64,000 nt of DNA from Faecalicatena contorta (lineage in GTDB: Bacteria > Bacillota > Clostridia > Lachnospirales > Lachnospiraceae). A model generated the notes under the pieces. The model did no database searches and was not told the origin of the DNA. It saw only the letters and a program-made list of their open reading frames with translations. The first letter of the stretch is position 1; the number at the start of each line of letters is the position of its first letter. Below, in pieces: positions 15,773 to 25,622 of this stretch. The stretch spans positions 62,001 through 126,000 of the forward strand of contig NZ_JAFBIY010000001.1 in assembly GCF_021531975.1 (NCBI RefSeq), written 5' to 3'. The position numbers and the translations under genes are program-made.

Positions 15773-16852
15773 ATGTTAAGAATAGGTATGCTTACCAGCG
15801 GTGGTGACTGTCAGGCTTTGAATGCCGCTATGCGTGGAGTTGTAAAGGGTATATGTTCAAAGCGTGATGATGTAGAGATATATGGTTTTCAGGAAGGATA
15901 TAAAGGACTGATCTATTCTAACTTTAAGATGTTGACATCAAAGGATTTCTCTGGAATTCTTACAGTGGGCGGTACGATTCTCGGTACATCGAGACAGCCA
16001 TTTAAAATGATGCGAGTGCCGGATGAGAATGGTCTGGATAAAGTGGAGGCGATGAAACATACGTATCACAAGCTGAATCTTGACTGTCTTGTGGTGCTTG
16101 GTGGAAATGGAACGCATAAGACAGCAAACATGCTGCGGGAGGAGGGCCTGAATGTGCTCACACTTCCAAAGACCATTGATAATGACCTCTGGGGAACAGA
16201 TATGACATTTGGTTTCCAGAGTGCAGTGGACGTTGCGACAGATGTGATCGACCGGATCCATACAACGGCAAACTCCCACAATCGAGTATTTATTGTTGAG
16301 ATCATGGGCCACAAGGTCGGCTGGGTTGCGCTTCATGCAGGTATTGCCGGCGGTGCGGATATTGTGCTTCTTCCAGAGATTCCGTATGATATGGATGTAA
16401 TCGTAAATGCAATTAACCGCAGAAAGGCGGCAGGCAAGAGATTTACCATTATTGCAGTTGCTGAAGGTGCGATTTCCAGGGAAGATGCAAAGCTTTCCAA
16501 GAAGGAGCTGAAAGAAAAGCAGGAGAAGAAAAAGTATCCTTCTGTTGCCTATGAGATGGCGGAAAAGGTGCAGAAGAGGACACCGGATCAGGAAGTTCGT
16601 ATTGCGGTTCCGGGACATACACAGCGTGGTGGTTCTCCATGTGCATATGACCGTGTTCTGTCAACGAGACTTGGAGCAGCTGCTGCGGAGGCGATCTTAG
16701 ATGGTGATTTCGGATATATGATGGGTGTAAAAAATGGAAACATTGTCCGTGTTCCGCTTTCTGAGGTGGCAGGAAAGCTTAAATATGTGGATCCGAATTC
16801 AGAGATTATCAAAGAAGCAAAAATCACCGGCATCAGCTTCGGTGATGAATAG
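15773..16852 (+). CDS. pfkA: 6-phosphofructokinase
   Basis: 359 residues of the PfkA superfamily. N-terminal nucleotide loop GMLTSGGDCQALNAAMRG, catalytic loop PKTIDNDLWGTD, then substrate motifs VEIMGHKVGW and PGHTQRGGSP. The position equivalent to E. coli Gly104 is glycine (GGNGTHKTA), which favours ATP over pyrophosphate. However, Asn replaces Asp103 and Lys replaces Gly124 (PKTIDND), a mixed pattern seen in the longer clostridial/actinobacterial branch. ATG 15773 follows AAAGGAGC; the earlier in-frame ATG 15725 lacks one. It is the first gene of pfkA-dnaX-ybaB-recR. Confidence 0.9.
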   Translation: MLRIGMLTSGGDCQALNAAMRGVVKGICSKRDDVEIYGFQEGYKGLIYSNFKMLTSKDFSGILTVGGTILGTSRQPFKMMRVPDENGLDKVEAMKHTYHKLNLDCLVVLGGNGTHKTANMLREEGLNVLTLPKTIDNDLWGTDMTFGFQSAVDVATDVIDRIHTTANSHNRVFIVEIMGHKVGWVALHAGIAGGADIVLLPEIPYDMDVIVNAINRRKAAGKRFTIIAVAEGAISREDAKLSKKELKEKQEKKKYPSVAYEMAEKVQKRTPDQEVRIAVPGHTQRGGSPCAYDRVLSTRLGAAAAEAILDGDFGYMMGVKNGNIVRVPLSEVAGKLKYVDPNSEIIKEAKITGISFGDE

Positions 16853-16869
16853 AGAATGGAGAGTAACGA

Positions 16870-18441
16870 ATGTCGTATATGGCGTTATACCGGAAGTTCC
16901 GGCCAGATGAATTTGAAGATGTAAAAGGACAGGATGCGATTGTTAAGACGCTGAAAAATCAGATTAAGTCGGAACGGATCGGACATGCTTACCTGTTCTG
17001 CGGCACACGTGGAACGGGAAAAACGACGGTCGCGAAAATATTTGCAAAGGCAGTAAACTGTGAGCATCCCGTGGACGGAAGTCCGTGTGGTGAGTGTGAA
17101 ACGTGCCGTGCGATCGCGGCGGGCAATTCCATGAATGTCATTGAGATAGATGCGGCATCCAATAATGGTGTTGACAACATCCGTGAGATCCGGGAAGAGG
17201 TTGCCTACCGCCCGACGGAAGGAAGATATAAGGTCTATATCATCGATGAGGTGCATATGCTTTCCATCGGAGCATTTAATGCATTATTAAAAACATTGGA
17301 AGAACCGCCGGAATATGTTATATTTATACTTGCGACTACAGAAGCGCATAAGATACCCGTTACGATCTTAAGCCGTTGTCAGAGATATGATTTTAAGCGT
17401 ATTACGATAGAGACAATTTCGGCAAGATTACGGGAGCTGATCGACAAAGAAAAATGGGATGTGGAAGAGAAGGCAGTCCGTTATATTGCGCGCATGGCGG
17501 ATGGTTCCATGAGAGATGCGTTAAGTCTTCTGGATCAGTGTGCGGCTTTTTATATCGGTGAAACGCTTACGTATGACCATGTCTTGGAAGTTCTGGGGGC
17601 TGTTGATACGGAAGTATTCAGCCGCCTCTTAAGAGAAATCCTGGAGTATAATGTCCAGAAAGTCATTGCCACAGTGGATGAGCTTGTGATGCAGGGACGC
17701 GAGCTTTCGCAGATGGCGGCAGATTTCACATGGTATCTGCGGAATCTTCTGCTTGTAAAAAGTTCCGATGATATGGAAGATGTCCTGGATGTTTCGACAG
17801 AGAATCTAAAGCGTCTGAAGGAAGAAGCACAGATGGTGGAAGCGGATGCCCTTATCCGCTATATCCGTGTGTTTTCGGATCTGACCAGTCAGCTGAAGTA
17901 TTCCACACAGAAGCGGGTGCTTCTTGAGGTTACCCTGATCAAACTCTGCCGGCCGGCGATGGAAGTTGCACAGGATACGCTTCTGGATCGTATCCGTGCA
18001 GTGGAAAAGAAGCTGGAAGAAGGCGTATGTGCAGCTCCGGCGCAGGAGAAGATCGTATACGTGAGCGGTGAGATACACGCGGAGGAGGAAAAGAAGAAGC
18101 CGGAACTTCCGCAGGCACTGACAGAAGATATCAAGGCAGTGGTGAAGGACTTTCGAAGACTCACGGTGGAGGCATCTCCGATGCTGCGCACATACCTTAA
18201 GAAGGCGAGACTGAGCGCAGGAGAAGGGAACCGGCTTATGATCGTCCTGCCGGATGCTGTAAGTGCAGGGGTTGTAGGAAGCGAAGAGCATAAGCAAGAA
18301 ATACAGCGGATCATTGAGGATAAGGTCGGAAAATCGATTGATATCGAGGTGCGTCAGCTGGAAGAAGGTCGCAGATTTGAGGACAATTTTGTTGATATAG
18401 AACAATTGATCCATATGGAAATAACAGTGGAAGATGATTAG
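16870..18441 (+). CDS. dnaX: DNA polymerase III subunits gamma/tau
   Basis: A 523-residue clamp-loader ATPase. It begins [20 protein letters not shown], with Walker [10 protein letters not shown] (about residue 45) and the zinc module C-E-H-P with CGECETC. It has Walker B DEVHML, sensor 1 [16 protein letters not shown] and the [11 protein letters not shown] arginine-finger region. The C-terminal third is charged and variable, as expected for tau. It follows pfkA by 17 bases and precedes ybaB-recR, the classical dnaX-ybaB-recR group. Confidence 0.95.
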   Translation: MSYMALYRKFRPDEFEDVKGQDAIVKTLKNQIKSERIGHAYLFCGTRGTGKTTVAKIFAKAVNCEHPVDGSPCGECETCRAIAAGNSMNVIEIDAASNNGVDNIREIREEVAYRPTEGRYKVYIIDEVHMLSIGAFNALLKTLEEPPEYVIFILATTEAHKIPVTILSRCQRYDFKRITIETISARLRELIDKEKWDVEEKAVRYIARMADGSMRDALSLLDQCAAFYIGETLTYDHVLEVLGAVDTEVFSRLLREILEYNVQKVIATVDELVMQGRELSQMAADFTWYLRNLLLVKSSDDMEDVLDVSTENLKRLKEEAQMVEADALIRYIRVFSDLTSQLKYSTQKRVLLEVTLIKLCRPAMEVAQDTLLDRIRAVEKKLEEGVCAAPAQEKIVYVSGEIHAEEEKKKPELPQALTEDIKAVVKDFRRLTVEASPMLRTYLKKARLSAGEGNRLMIVLPDAVSAGVVGSEEHKQEIQRIIEDKVGKSIDIEVRQLEEGRRFEDNFVDIEQLIHMEITVEDD

Positions 18442-18470
18442 TCTCCACAGAAAATCAGGAGGAAAAAGTA

Positions 18471-18824
18471 ATGGCAAAAAGAGGTGGATTCCCGGGCGGC
18501 GGAATGCCGGGAAATATGGCAAATCTTATGAAACAGGCGCAGAAGATGCAGCGCCAGATGGAAGAACAGGCAAAGGAAATGGAGACAAAGGAATTCACTG
18601 CTACAGCAGGCGGCGGTGCAGTTGAGATTACTGTTTCCGGTATGAAGAAAGTGCTGAAAGTAAAGCTGGATGAAGAAGTTGTGGATCCGGATGATGTTGA
18701 AATGTTGGAAGATCTCCTTGTAGCAGCACTCAATGAAGCATTTGAGAAAGTAGATCAGGAATCAGCCGCTTCTATGTCAAAGTTCACAGGTGGAATGGGC
18801 GGCGGAATGCCGGGACTGTTCTAA
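18471..18824 (+). CDS. YbaB/EbfC nucleoid-associated protein
   Basis: A 117-residue small DNA-binding protein of the YbaB/EbfC family. It has a Gly/Met-rich N-terminus, a long helix ([20 protein letters not shown]) and the signature [20 protein letters not shown]. It ends in a Gly/Met tail. It is located between dnaX and recR in nearly all bacteria, with a possible role with RecR. GGAGGAAAAAG precedes the start. Confidence 0.95.
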   Translation: MAKRGGFPGGGMPGNMANLMKQAQKMQRQMEEQAKEMETKEFTATAGGGAVEITVSGMKKVLKVKLDEEVVDPDDVEMLEDLLVAALNEAFEKVDQESAASMSKFTGGMGGGMPGLF

Positions 18825-18867
18825 CATTGCCCGGATATTCCGGAAAAGATATTTTACAGGGAGTCAG

Positions 18868-19470
18868 ATGAAGATGGATTACTATAGTAATCAGATTAGC
18901 AAATTAATTGAAGAGCTTTCCCTTCTTCCGGGGATTGGTGCAAAGTCAGCGTCAAGGCTGGCTTTTCACTTAATACACATGCCGAAAGAAGATGTGAAAC
19001 GCCTTGCCGATACGATGGTAGAGGCAAGAGAAAATGTAAGATACTGTGCCCAGTGCTGTACACTTACTGATCAGGAACTGTGTCCGATCTGCAGCAACAG
19101 CGGGCGAGATCATGGCACCATTATGGTAGTGGAAAATACGAGAGATCTGGCGGCATATGAGAAGACCGGGAAATACAATGGTGTATATCATGTGCTTCAC
19201 GGGGCGATTTCGCCGATGCTCGGAATCGGACCAAATGACATCAAATTAAAAGAACTGATCACACGTCTGGAAGGAGACGTAAAAGAGGTGATCGTTGCGA
19301 CCAACTCAAGTCTTGAGGGAGAAACGACTGCCATGTATATCAGCAAGCTGATCAAGCCGACCGGCATCAAAGTAAGCCGCATTGCCAGTGGCGTTCCGGT
19401 GGGCGGCGATCTGGAATATATTGATGAAGTGACACTTCTTCGTGCGCTGGATGGGCGAAGAGAATTGTAG
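18868..19470 (+). CDS. recR: Recombination mediator RecR
   Basis: About 200 residues. RecR with RecO/RecF loads RecA on SSB-coated gaps. A helix-hairpin-helix (LSLLPGIGAKSASRLAFHL), a four-cysteine zinc finger (CAQCCTLTDQELCPIC) and a Toprim domain (MVVENTRDLAAYEKTG) are in order. Start is ATG 18868 or ATG 18874; GGGAG at 18859-18863 allows either. It ends the operon at a strong terminator. Confidence 0.95.
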   Translation: MKMDYYSNQISKLIEELSLLPGIGAKSASRLAFHLIHMPKEDVKRLADTMVEARENVRYCAQCCTLTDQELCPICSNSGRDHGTIMVVENTRDLAAYEKTGKYNGVYHVLHGAISPMLGIGPNDIKLKELITRLEGDVKEVIVATNSSLEGETTAMYISKLIKPTGIKVSRIASGVPVGGDLEYIDEVTLLRALDGRREL

Positions 19471-19482
19471 AGGATAAGAGAA

Positions 19483-19517
19483 CAACCGCAGGAAATGAAC
19501 CTGCGGTTGCTTTTTTA
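19483..19517. terminator. Intrinsic terminator after recR
   Basis: CAACCGCAGG / CCTGCGGTTG stem, 7-base loop, then CTTTTTTATTT. It lies against the convergent end of the polyamine operon. Confidence 0.9.
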
Positions 19518-21410
19518 TTTCTCTGCATTACTTGCAGCAATCTTTACTTTACTCCACATGTTACTGATGATCTTACGTGTATCTTCGTTGTAAACGAAGA
19601 CTTCATCATTTGGATTATCTGTTCTTGGCAGATAGGCGTTGATATCTTCGTAATCACCGCCCGGTCCGGACAGTTCATCGATGACTTCCTGATTTGCGGA
19701 AGTATAGCCTACGTAACTGGAATTATCATAGGCGCCTTCATAGTCACATGCGAAATTGATGAATTCGTGAGCAAGCTCCGGATTCTTTGCATTTTTCGGA
19801 ATGACCATGGCATCGGACCACAGGTTCGTTCCACTCTCCGGCAGGTAGAATCCCATATTTTCATTTTCAGACATGACATATGCGGCATCACCGGAATAGA
19901 TGAGTCCCATGGCTTTTCTGCCCTGTGCCATATTGTCGATGATCTCGTCCATGACGATTTCCGGCTTCATGGTCTGTACACACTGTACGAGCCAGTCGTA
20001 CGCCTCCTTTAGCTGTCCGGAATCTTCGGTATTCATGGAATATCCGAGTGCCTTGAGAGCCATCATGAAGGAATCTCGTTCGGAATCATACAGGTAAATG
20101 TCTCCGCGGTATTTTTCATCAAGGAAGATATTATATCCTTCGCGCTCTAGATCTTCGATATCTACCTTTGTCTTGTCGTAGACAATACCGACTGTTCCCC
20201 AGAAGTATGGAACCGAATACTGGTTTCCTCTGTCATAAGGGAGATCTTTTACTGCGTCTGTCAGCTTGTCCATGCAGTTTAATTTCGAATGGTCAAGCTT
20301 CTGCAGATAATCCTCCTCAATGAGCCTTTGTATCATATAATCACTCGGAACGAGAATGTCGTAAGCTTCGCCGTTAGCAACCTTGATATACATCTGTTCG
20401 TTGGAATCGAAGTTTTCCATTACGACAGTGGCCCCGGTTGCCTTTTCAAACTCCTGCAGGATATTTTCGCCGGTATATTCTCCCCAGTTATAGATATATA
20501 AGGTCTGTCCCTCGTAAGGAAGTCTGGATTCTCTCCCGCCAAGAGCGGAGAATACTGCAATTCCCACAAGTGCGGCACATGCTGCAAGACCCGGGATCAA
20601 TGCTTTGTGATGCCGGATGTCCGTATTTTTCTCTCTCTTTGCCATAATCATCGGTGCGACATTAATGATGAGCAGTACAATGGTGATGATGACAACCACA
20701 AGTGTGGAGATTGCATTGATACTTGGGTTTACACGTTTACTCATGGTGTACACCATGATACTTAAGTTCTTAACACCGCTTCCGGTTACAAAGTAGGAGA
20801 TGATGAAGTCATCTACGGACATGGTGAAGGCGATCAGAGCACCGGAGATAATACCCGGTGTAATCTCCGGTACGATGATTTTGGTAAGTGCCTGCCATGG
20901 CGTCGCACCGAGGTCCATCGCTGCATCGGCAAGATTAGGATCCAGCGAGCGGATTTTCGGCATTACGGAAAGTATCACGTAAGGGATACAGAATGCAATG
21001 TGCGCCAAAAGCATGGTAACATAGCCTTTTTCCACCCGGAAGGTAATGAACAGGAGCATGAAACCAATGGCTGTTACGATTTCCGGATTCATGAGAGGAA
21101 GGTTGTCGACCTGTTCCATGATATCGCGGATGATCTTCTTGGATTTGCTCAGTCCGATCGCGGCAATGGTTCCTGTCACGGTGGAAATAAATGTGGCAAG
21201 AAGCGCGATACTGAATGTCGTATACAGGGATTCCATCATATCCTTGGACTCCAGCATATGCTTGTACCAGCGCAGGGAAAATCCGGTAAATGCCGTCAGT
21301 GATTTTCCGTCATTAAAGGAAAAGACGATCATGTATAAAATCGGCAGGTAGAAGAACACAATCATCAGAACCAGAAGCAGTTTTCCAAATGGACGTTTAT
21401 TTTTCTTCAT
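19515..21410 (-). CDS. Polyamine ABC transporter: permease PotC fused to binding protein PotD
   Basis: 631 residues with two parts. Residues 1 to about 265 are a PotC-type permease with six membrane helices and the EAA loop (AAMDLGATPWQALTKIIVPEI). After a further hydrophobic segment (ALIPGLAACAALVGIAVFSAL), residues from about 300 are a PotD-type solute-binding protein (LYIYNWGEYTGENILQEFEK, then PSDYMIQRLIEEDYLQKLD). The last permease helix therefore anchors the binding domain outside the cell, replacing a lipoprotein. Spermidine/putrescine is the likely substrate. It is the last gene of the operon regulator-potA-potB-potCD, 5 bases after potB. Confidence 0.9.
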   Translation of the reverse strand: MKKNKRPFGKLLLVLMIVFFYLPILYMIVFSFNDGKSLTAFTGFSLRWYKHMLESKDMMESLYTTFSIALLATFISTVTGTIAAIGLSKSKKIIRDIMEQVDNLPLMNPEIVTAIGFMLLFITFRVEKGYVTMLLAHIAFCIPYVILSVMPKIRSLDPNLADAAMDLGATPWQALTKIIVPEITPGIISGALIAFTMSVDDFIISYFVTGSGVKNLSIMVYTMSKRVNPSINAISTLVVVIITIVLLIINVAPMIMAKREKNTDIRHHKALIPGLAACAALVGIAVFSALGGRESRLPYEGQTLYIYNWGEYTGENILQEFEKATGATVVMENFDSNEQMYIKVANGEAYDILVPSDYMIQRLIEEDYLQKLDHSKLNCMDKLTDAVKDLPYDRGNQYSVPYFWGTVGIVYDKTKVDIEDLEREGYNIFLDEKYRGDIYLYDSERDSFMMALKALGYSMNTEDSGQLKEAYDWLVQCVQTMKPEIVMDEIIDNMAQGRKAMGLIYSGDAAYVMSENENMGFYLPESGTNLWSDAMVIPKNAKNPELAHEFINFACDYEGAYDNSSYVGYTSANQEVIDELSGPGGDYEDINAYLPRTDNPNDEVFVYNEDTRKIISNMWSKVKIAASNAEK

Positions 21411-21415
21411 AATGA

Positions 21416-22252
21416 TTATGCCTCCTTTCCACCCTGATTACGAAGTTCCACTTTCCGTACCGTGATCATCAGGAGCATCATAATGATTGCCATGATCATG
21501 GAAATGGCACTTCCGAAGTTCCATTCTCCGACGGTAATGAACTGGTTCTCGATCATATTTCCGATGAGGAAATACTGTCCGCCGCCCAGAAGCTTCGGGA
21601 TAAAGAAGGAGCTGACTGCCGGCAGGAATACAAGTGTGATTCCGTTGATGACGCCGGGCAGGGAAAGGGGCAGGGTGATGCGAAGGAATGTCTGTACAGG
21701 GCTTGCCCCAAGATCGGCACCTGCCTCTAAGAGGGAATGATCCATCTTGCAGAGAGAGGTGTTGATCTGCAGTATCATAAATGGCAGGAAGTTGTATACC
21801 ATGCCGAGAAGAACGGCCGCTTCTGTATAGAGAAGCTCCGTGTTCCCAAGCCCGATCAGACTGAGAATCCGCTGGATAAGGCCCCCTTCGCTTAAGAGTC
21901 CGATCCATGCATAAGTCCTTACAAGCATGTTGATCCACATGGGGATCGTGATGATAAGGACGAGAAGATTCTGCACGCGTTCCTTGCTGCGGGCGATGAA
22001 ATACGCTGCCGGGTAGCCAAGGAGCAGGCAGATGATCGTTGTTTTAACTGCAATCCATAAGGAACGCCAGAGAATTAATAAAAAGTCAGGGTCGGTAAAA
22101 AATTTGACATAATGATCCAGCGTAAAGGAGAAGGAGATGATCGTGTTTCCCGGCTGTGTAAAGGAATACAGGGCGATTAAAGCCATCGGGAGCACAAGCA
22201 TCATCGCAGCCCATGCGATATAAGGGATTGCTAACTGTGAAAAGCGTTTCAT
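21416..22252 (-). CDS. potB: Spermidine/putrescine ABC transporter permease PotB
   Basis: 278 residues, six predicted membrane helices and the inner-membrane EAA motif (LLEAGADLGASPVQTFLRIT) that contacts the ATPase. It pairs with the PotC part of the next gene to form the channel. Its start codon abuts the stop of potA, so expression is coupled. N-terminal sequence (FSQLAIPYIAWAAMMLVLPM) matches PotB rather than PotC. Confidence 0.92.
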   Translation of the reverse strand: MKRFSQLAIPYIAWAAMMLVLPMALIALYSFTQPGNTIISFSFTLDHYVKFFTDPDFLLILWRSLWIAVKTTIICLLLGYPAAYFIARSKERVQNLLVLIITIPMWINMLVRTYAWIGLLSEGGLIQRILSLIGLGNTELLYTEAAVLLGMVYNFLPFMILQINTSLCKMDHSLLEAGADLGASPVQTFLRITLPLSLPGVINGITLVFLPAVSSFFIPKLLGGGQYFLIGNMIENQFITVGEWNFGSAISMIMAIIMMLLMITVRKVELRNQGGKEA

Positions 22253-23830
22253 TTAATATACCATCCTTGACATGACATGGATGTCTTCCGGGAAGAATGT
22301 CAGTCCGACCTCCTGACCTACTTCAGAATAATCTGTTGTGTGAATCTTGAATTCCCGTCCCGGTGTAGAGAAGGTGATCTGGTAAACGCCTTCTTTGATA
22401 TCTTCTGGATCAAAATCATAATCAACGCTGATGTCTACACTCTGGTCTTCGTCGCTCAGCTTCCAGCCCTGTGCATTTGCCCATGTCTTCAGATCTGTGT
22501 CCAGAGCCTGGGATTCGACGATCTCGTCTACCGTCTTAAAGAAGTTGAAGGCCATGATCGCTTCATTTGCTTTTTCGTTTTTGACAAACGGCTGGTTTAC
22601 GACGAAAATGGTGCGCTCAATACTTGTTCCGTTTGCGGTTGAGAAAGTGACCGGATACTGGCCCGGCTCTTCCTGTATATCATATTCAATCCGGGCAATC
22701 GAAATATATTCATCACTGACCGGATCCCATGCCTGTGCGTTGGAAAGAGCGACGATTTCCTTGTCATCCAGGTCTTTCACATCTTCCACGTCTACATAGA
22801 AGTTGTTGGCGCTGATCTTTTCAGAACCGTCTTCACTTGTTACATCGTGGTTGCGGATGACGCGCATGTTGACGGTCACGCTTGTACCGGGAACGGTTTC
22901 CACGATGATCTCATAGTGCACGCCCTTAAACAGAACACTTAAGACTTCGCCGGTCATTTTGCCGTCTTTTACATCTACGATGTCAATATCTTCCGGACGG
23001 ATGACAACGTCTACGCTTTCGTTCTCACGGAAACCGAAGTCTACACAGTCGAAAGTAATGTCGTCAAAACGTACCTTATAGTCTTCCAGCATGGTTCCCT
23101 TGAGGATATTGCTCTCGCCGATAAAGTTGGCAACATAGCGGTTGGCAGGTTCGTTGTAAATCTCCTGCGGTGTGCCGACCTGCTGGATCTCACCATTTTT
23201 CATAACAACGATCTTGTCAGACATTGTCAGTGCTTCTTCCTGGTCATGGGTAACAAAGATGAAGGTGATACCGACTTCCTGTTGAATCCGTTTTAGCTCG
23301 TACTGCATTTCCTTTCGAAGCTTTAAGTCAAGCGCGGCCAGGGGCTCATCCAGAAGAAGAACCTTCGGTTCGTTGACCAGTGCTCTTGCAATCGCAACAC
23401 GCTGTTGCTGACCACCGGAAAGTAACGTTGTATTTTTGTTTTCATAGCCCTCCAGACCGATGAGCTTTAACATCTTCATGACTTTCTGTTCAATGACGTC
23501 TTTACTCATTTTCTTGATCTTCAGACCAAATGCAATATTTTCGTAGACACTCAGATGAGGGAAGAGTGCATACTTCTGGAATACCGTATTCAGCTCTCTT
23601 TCATAAGGGGGCTTCTGGCTTATCTCTTCTCCGTCAAATATGACCTTGCCTTCATCGGCTTCGAGAAATCCGCCAAGAATCCGAAGCAGTGTTGTCTTTC
23701 CGCATCCACTTGGACCTAACAGTGTTACAAATTCATTTTCGTAAATATCGAGGTTGATTCCTTTGAGAACGATCTGTCCGTCAAAGTTCTTTACGATATT
23801 ACGAAACTCAATCAGTTTCTTTTCCTCCAT
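22253..23830 (-). CDS. potA: Spermidine/putrescine ABC transporter ATPase with inserted Ig-like repeats
   Basis: 525 residues, against about 350-380 for usual PotA. Residues 1-240 are a standard ABC ATPase: Walker [12 protein letters not shown], signature [16 protein letters not shown], Walker [18 protein letters not shown] domain follows ([12 protein letters not shown] near 280). After [13 protein letters not shown] the sequence departs into about 150 residues with two tandem beta-rich repeats. Each has an Ala-x-x-W core (NAQAWDP, NAQGWKL) and a GxYxxTFST strand. TOBE-like sequence resumes at the end ([13 protein letters not shown]). The repeats look like bacterial Ig-like modules usually found outside cells. 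The gene follows its regulator by 14 bases. Confidence 0.92.
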   Translation of the reverse strand: MEEKKLIEFRNIVKNFDGQIVLKGINLDIYENEFVTLLGPSGCGKTTLLRILGGFLEADEGKVIFDGEEISQKPPYERELNTVFQKYALFPHLSVYENIAFGLKIKKMSKDVIEQKVMKMLKLIGLEGYENKNTTLLSGGQQQRVAIARALVNEPKVLLLDEPLAALDLKLRKEMQYELKRIQQEVGITFIFVTHDQEEALTMSDKIVVMKNGEIQQVGTPQEIYNEPANRYVANFIGESNILKGTMLEDYKVRFDDITFDCVDFGFRENESVDVVIRPEDIDIVDVKDGKMTGEVLSVLFKGVHYEIIVETVPGTSVTVNMRVIRNHDVTSEDGSEKISANNFYVDVEDVKDLDDKEIVALSNAQAWDPVSDEYISIARIEYDIQEEPGQYPVTFSTANGTSIERTIFVVNQPFVKNEKANEAIMAFNFFKTVDEIVESQALDTDLKTWANAQGWKLSDEDQSVDISVDYDFDPEDIKEGVYQITFSTPGREFKIHTTDYSEVGQEVGLTFFPEDIHVMSRMVY

Positions 23831-23844
23831 CTCACTTCTCCTTC

Positions 23845-24378
23845 CTAGAACAGCGGCGGCGTGGTGATCCAGAGGATCTTTGCCTCGCTGTTTGTATGAT
23901 TATATATGTAATGACTTTTTGCGCCATTTAAGTAAAATGTCTCCTTTGATTTCAGACGGTATTTCTTGTTCTCCTGGATCAAAGTGACACTTCCTTTTAA
24001 TACATAGCCGAATTCTTCTCCCTGATGAGCGGAAAGAATGTGACTTTTCCCATGAGGTTTCAGGGTCAGAAGGATCGGCTCCATGCTGTTCTTCTGCGCA
24101 TTCGGGATAACCCATTCGATCTGGTATTCTTCCTGTTCGTCTACGAAGAAATCCTGATCCGAAAAGACGATCTGTGGCTCTTCCTCTTCGCGGAAGAATT
24201 CGGACAGATTTGTTCCCAGTGCCTCAAGAATATCTTCCAGGGTGGCAATGCTTGGCGTGGTCAGATTCCTTTCTACCTGAGACAAAAATCCTTTTGTAAG
24301 TTCACTTCGCGAAGCCAGGTCGCCAAGTGTCAGGTCGTTTTGCAGACGCAGTTCTTTCAGTTTCTTTCCAATGTCCAA
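23845..24378 (-). CDS. XRE-cupin transcriptional regulator of the polyamine operon
   Basis: About 177 residues: an N-terminal helix-turn-helix ([20 protein letters not shown], then [21 protein letters not shown]) and a C-terminal cupin ([17 protein letters not shown]) that would bind a small effector. This architecture is that of PuuR-type polyamine regulators. It is co-directional with and directly upstream of potA, so it probably controls the operon and itself. TTG 24378 is preferred: GGAGG is 8 bases upstream, whereas GTG 24387 overlaps it. Confidence 0.88.
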   Translation of the reverse strand: MDIGKKLKELRLQNDLTLGDLASRSELTKGFLSQVERNLTTPSIATLEDILEALGTNLSEFFREEEEPQIVFSDQDFFVDEQEEYQIEWVIPNAQKNSMEPILLTLKPHGKSHILSAHQGEEFGYVLKGSVTLIQENKKYRLKSKETFYLNGAKSHYIYNHTNSEAKILWITTPPLF

Positions 24379-24513
24379 ACGGCACACCTCCTGTTAACTA
24401 ATACTATACTTTTTTTAAAAATATATCAAACAAGTCTAATTATACACATATGTGTCAATAATGCAACTATTTGCATAAAATAAAGCAGATATTTATTTTA
24501 CAGAGGTGTGTAT

Positions 24514-24870
24514 ATGGACCAGCGACTGCCTTTTTATATGGTGTATCAGGCACCGGTGATTTTTGACGATGACAGGATGAACAGGCGGGATTATGATTAT
24601 ATGAAAAGCCTTTATCCGGACACGGCCAAAAGGCTTCTGCCCTTCGTGGAGGAGGAATGTGACAGAATGGAATATGATGGAAGCATGATGTATGATGAAT
24701 ATCCTGACAGACTTAAGCTTCGGCTTATGTGCAGGAGGGTCGGGGAGAGGGCCAGGGAAGGGGAAGAAAAACCCGGAAAATGGCTGGATGATCTGATCGA
24801 ATTGATGGTCTACCAGGAGCTCTGCCGGAGAAGATGTGAGTACAGGAGTTATAAAAAGAAATTTTATTAA
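24514..24870 (+). CDS. Hypothetical protein, small charged
   Basis: 118 residues, not recognised. It has no signal peptide or membrane segment. It is rich in Asp/Glu/Arg/Tyr, with N-terminal LPFYMVYQAPVIFDDDR and a helical middle (AKRLLPFVEEECDRMEYDG). The Tyr/Met-rich composition is seen in some sporulation-associated small proteins, but nothing decisive is visible. ATG 24514 is 7 bases after AGAGG; GTG 24508 is too close. It is divergent from the polyamine regulator across a 135-base AT-rich gap. Real coding is supported by the ribosome site and long open frame. Confidence 0.7.
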   Translation: MDQRLPFYMVYQAPVIFDDDRMNRRDYDYMKSLYPDTAKRLLPFVEEECDRMEYDGSMMYDEYPDRLKLRLMCRRVGERAREGEEKPGKWLDDLIELMVYQELCRRRCEYRSYKKKFY

Positions 24871-24986
24871 TGAGAAAGGGCGGTAAAAAGCGGCAGGACT
24901 TTTTGCGGCCCTTTGTCGGTGAAAGTGGACGAAATAGAGAACATATGCTAGAATAAATTAGAATACTAGAAGAAGGAGCGGCATAC

Positions 24987-25487
24987 ATGAACAATATTAT
25001 TCTGATTGGAATGCCGGCTGTGGGAAAAAGTACAGTTGGTGTAGTCGTAGCAAAACGGCTGGGATACAAGTTTATTGATGTGGATATACTGATTCAGGAA
25101 GAAGAAGGGAAACTGTTAAGAGAGATCATTGCAGAAAAAGGAACAGATGGCTTTCTGGAAGTCGAGGATCGCATCAATGCTTCTGTTACAGTGGATCATG
25201 CAGTGATTTCCCCGGGGGGAAGTGTTGTGTATTGTGAGAATGCTATGAAGCATTACAAAGAGACCGGCACGGTCGTGTATCTGAAGGTTTCTTTTGAGAC
25301 GATCATGAAGAGATTAAAAAATGCCCAGAAACGGGGCGTTGTGCTTCGGGATGGTCAGACGCTTCGGAACCTCTATGATGAAAGAGTGAAGCTGTTTGAG
25401 AAGTATGCGGATATAACAGTATGTGAGGATGGACTCCGTCTCGAAGAGACGATTGAAAAGGTTCTAAAAGCTCTGGAAAACAGATAA
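24987..25487 (+). CDS. Shikimate-kinase-like P-loop kinase
   Basis: 166 residues of the shikimate kinase fold. P-loop GMPAVGKST (about residues 8-16), FIDVDILIQ with the acidic pair of the substrate/Mg site, SPGGSVVY matching the GG substrate loop, and a LID-like segment KRGVVLRDG. In true AroK the helix after strand 2 carries GExxFRxxE, whose Arg binds shikimate. Here it reads GTDGFLEVEDR and the Arg is Leu. It may phosphorylate another small molecule, or use another residue. The gene stands alone, not with other aro genes. AAGGAGC precedes the start. Confidence 0.75.
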   Translation: MNNIILIGMPAVGKSTVGVVVAKRLGYKFIDVDILIQEEEGKLLREIIAEKGTDGFLEVEDRINASVTVDHAVISPGGSVVYCENAMKHYKETGTVVYLKVSFETIMKRLKNAQKRGVVLRDGQTLRNLYDERVKLFEKYADITVCEDGLRLEETIEKVLKALENR

Positions 25488-25522
25488 TTGTTACACACAG
25501 ATTACACAAATGTAAAAAATAT

Positions 25523-25550
25523 TTTACAAATCCCAAATTTATGATATAAT
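25523..25550 (+). promoter_or_regulatory. Sigma-A promoter of murA
   Basis: TTTACA (25523-25528), 16 bases, TATAAT (25545-25550), about 70 bases ahead of the start. The long 5' leader shows no obvious structure. Confidence 0.7.
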
Positions 25551-25622
25551 AGCGAAGAATATGAATAAAAATAACTGATTTTTGGTTTGATATATATAGC
25601 AGATAATGTATAGAGGTGTGTT

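Noticed and set aside
24871-24915. Terminator after the 24514 gene
   Set aside because: AAAGGGC and GCCCTTT pair, but the stem has internal mismatches and no T-run follows; too weak to list.
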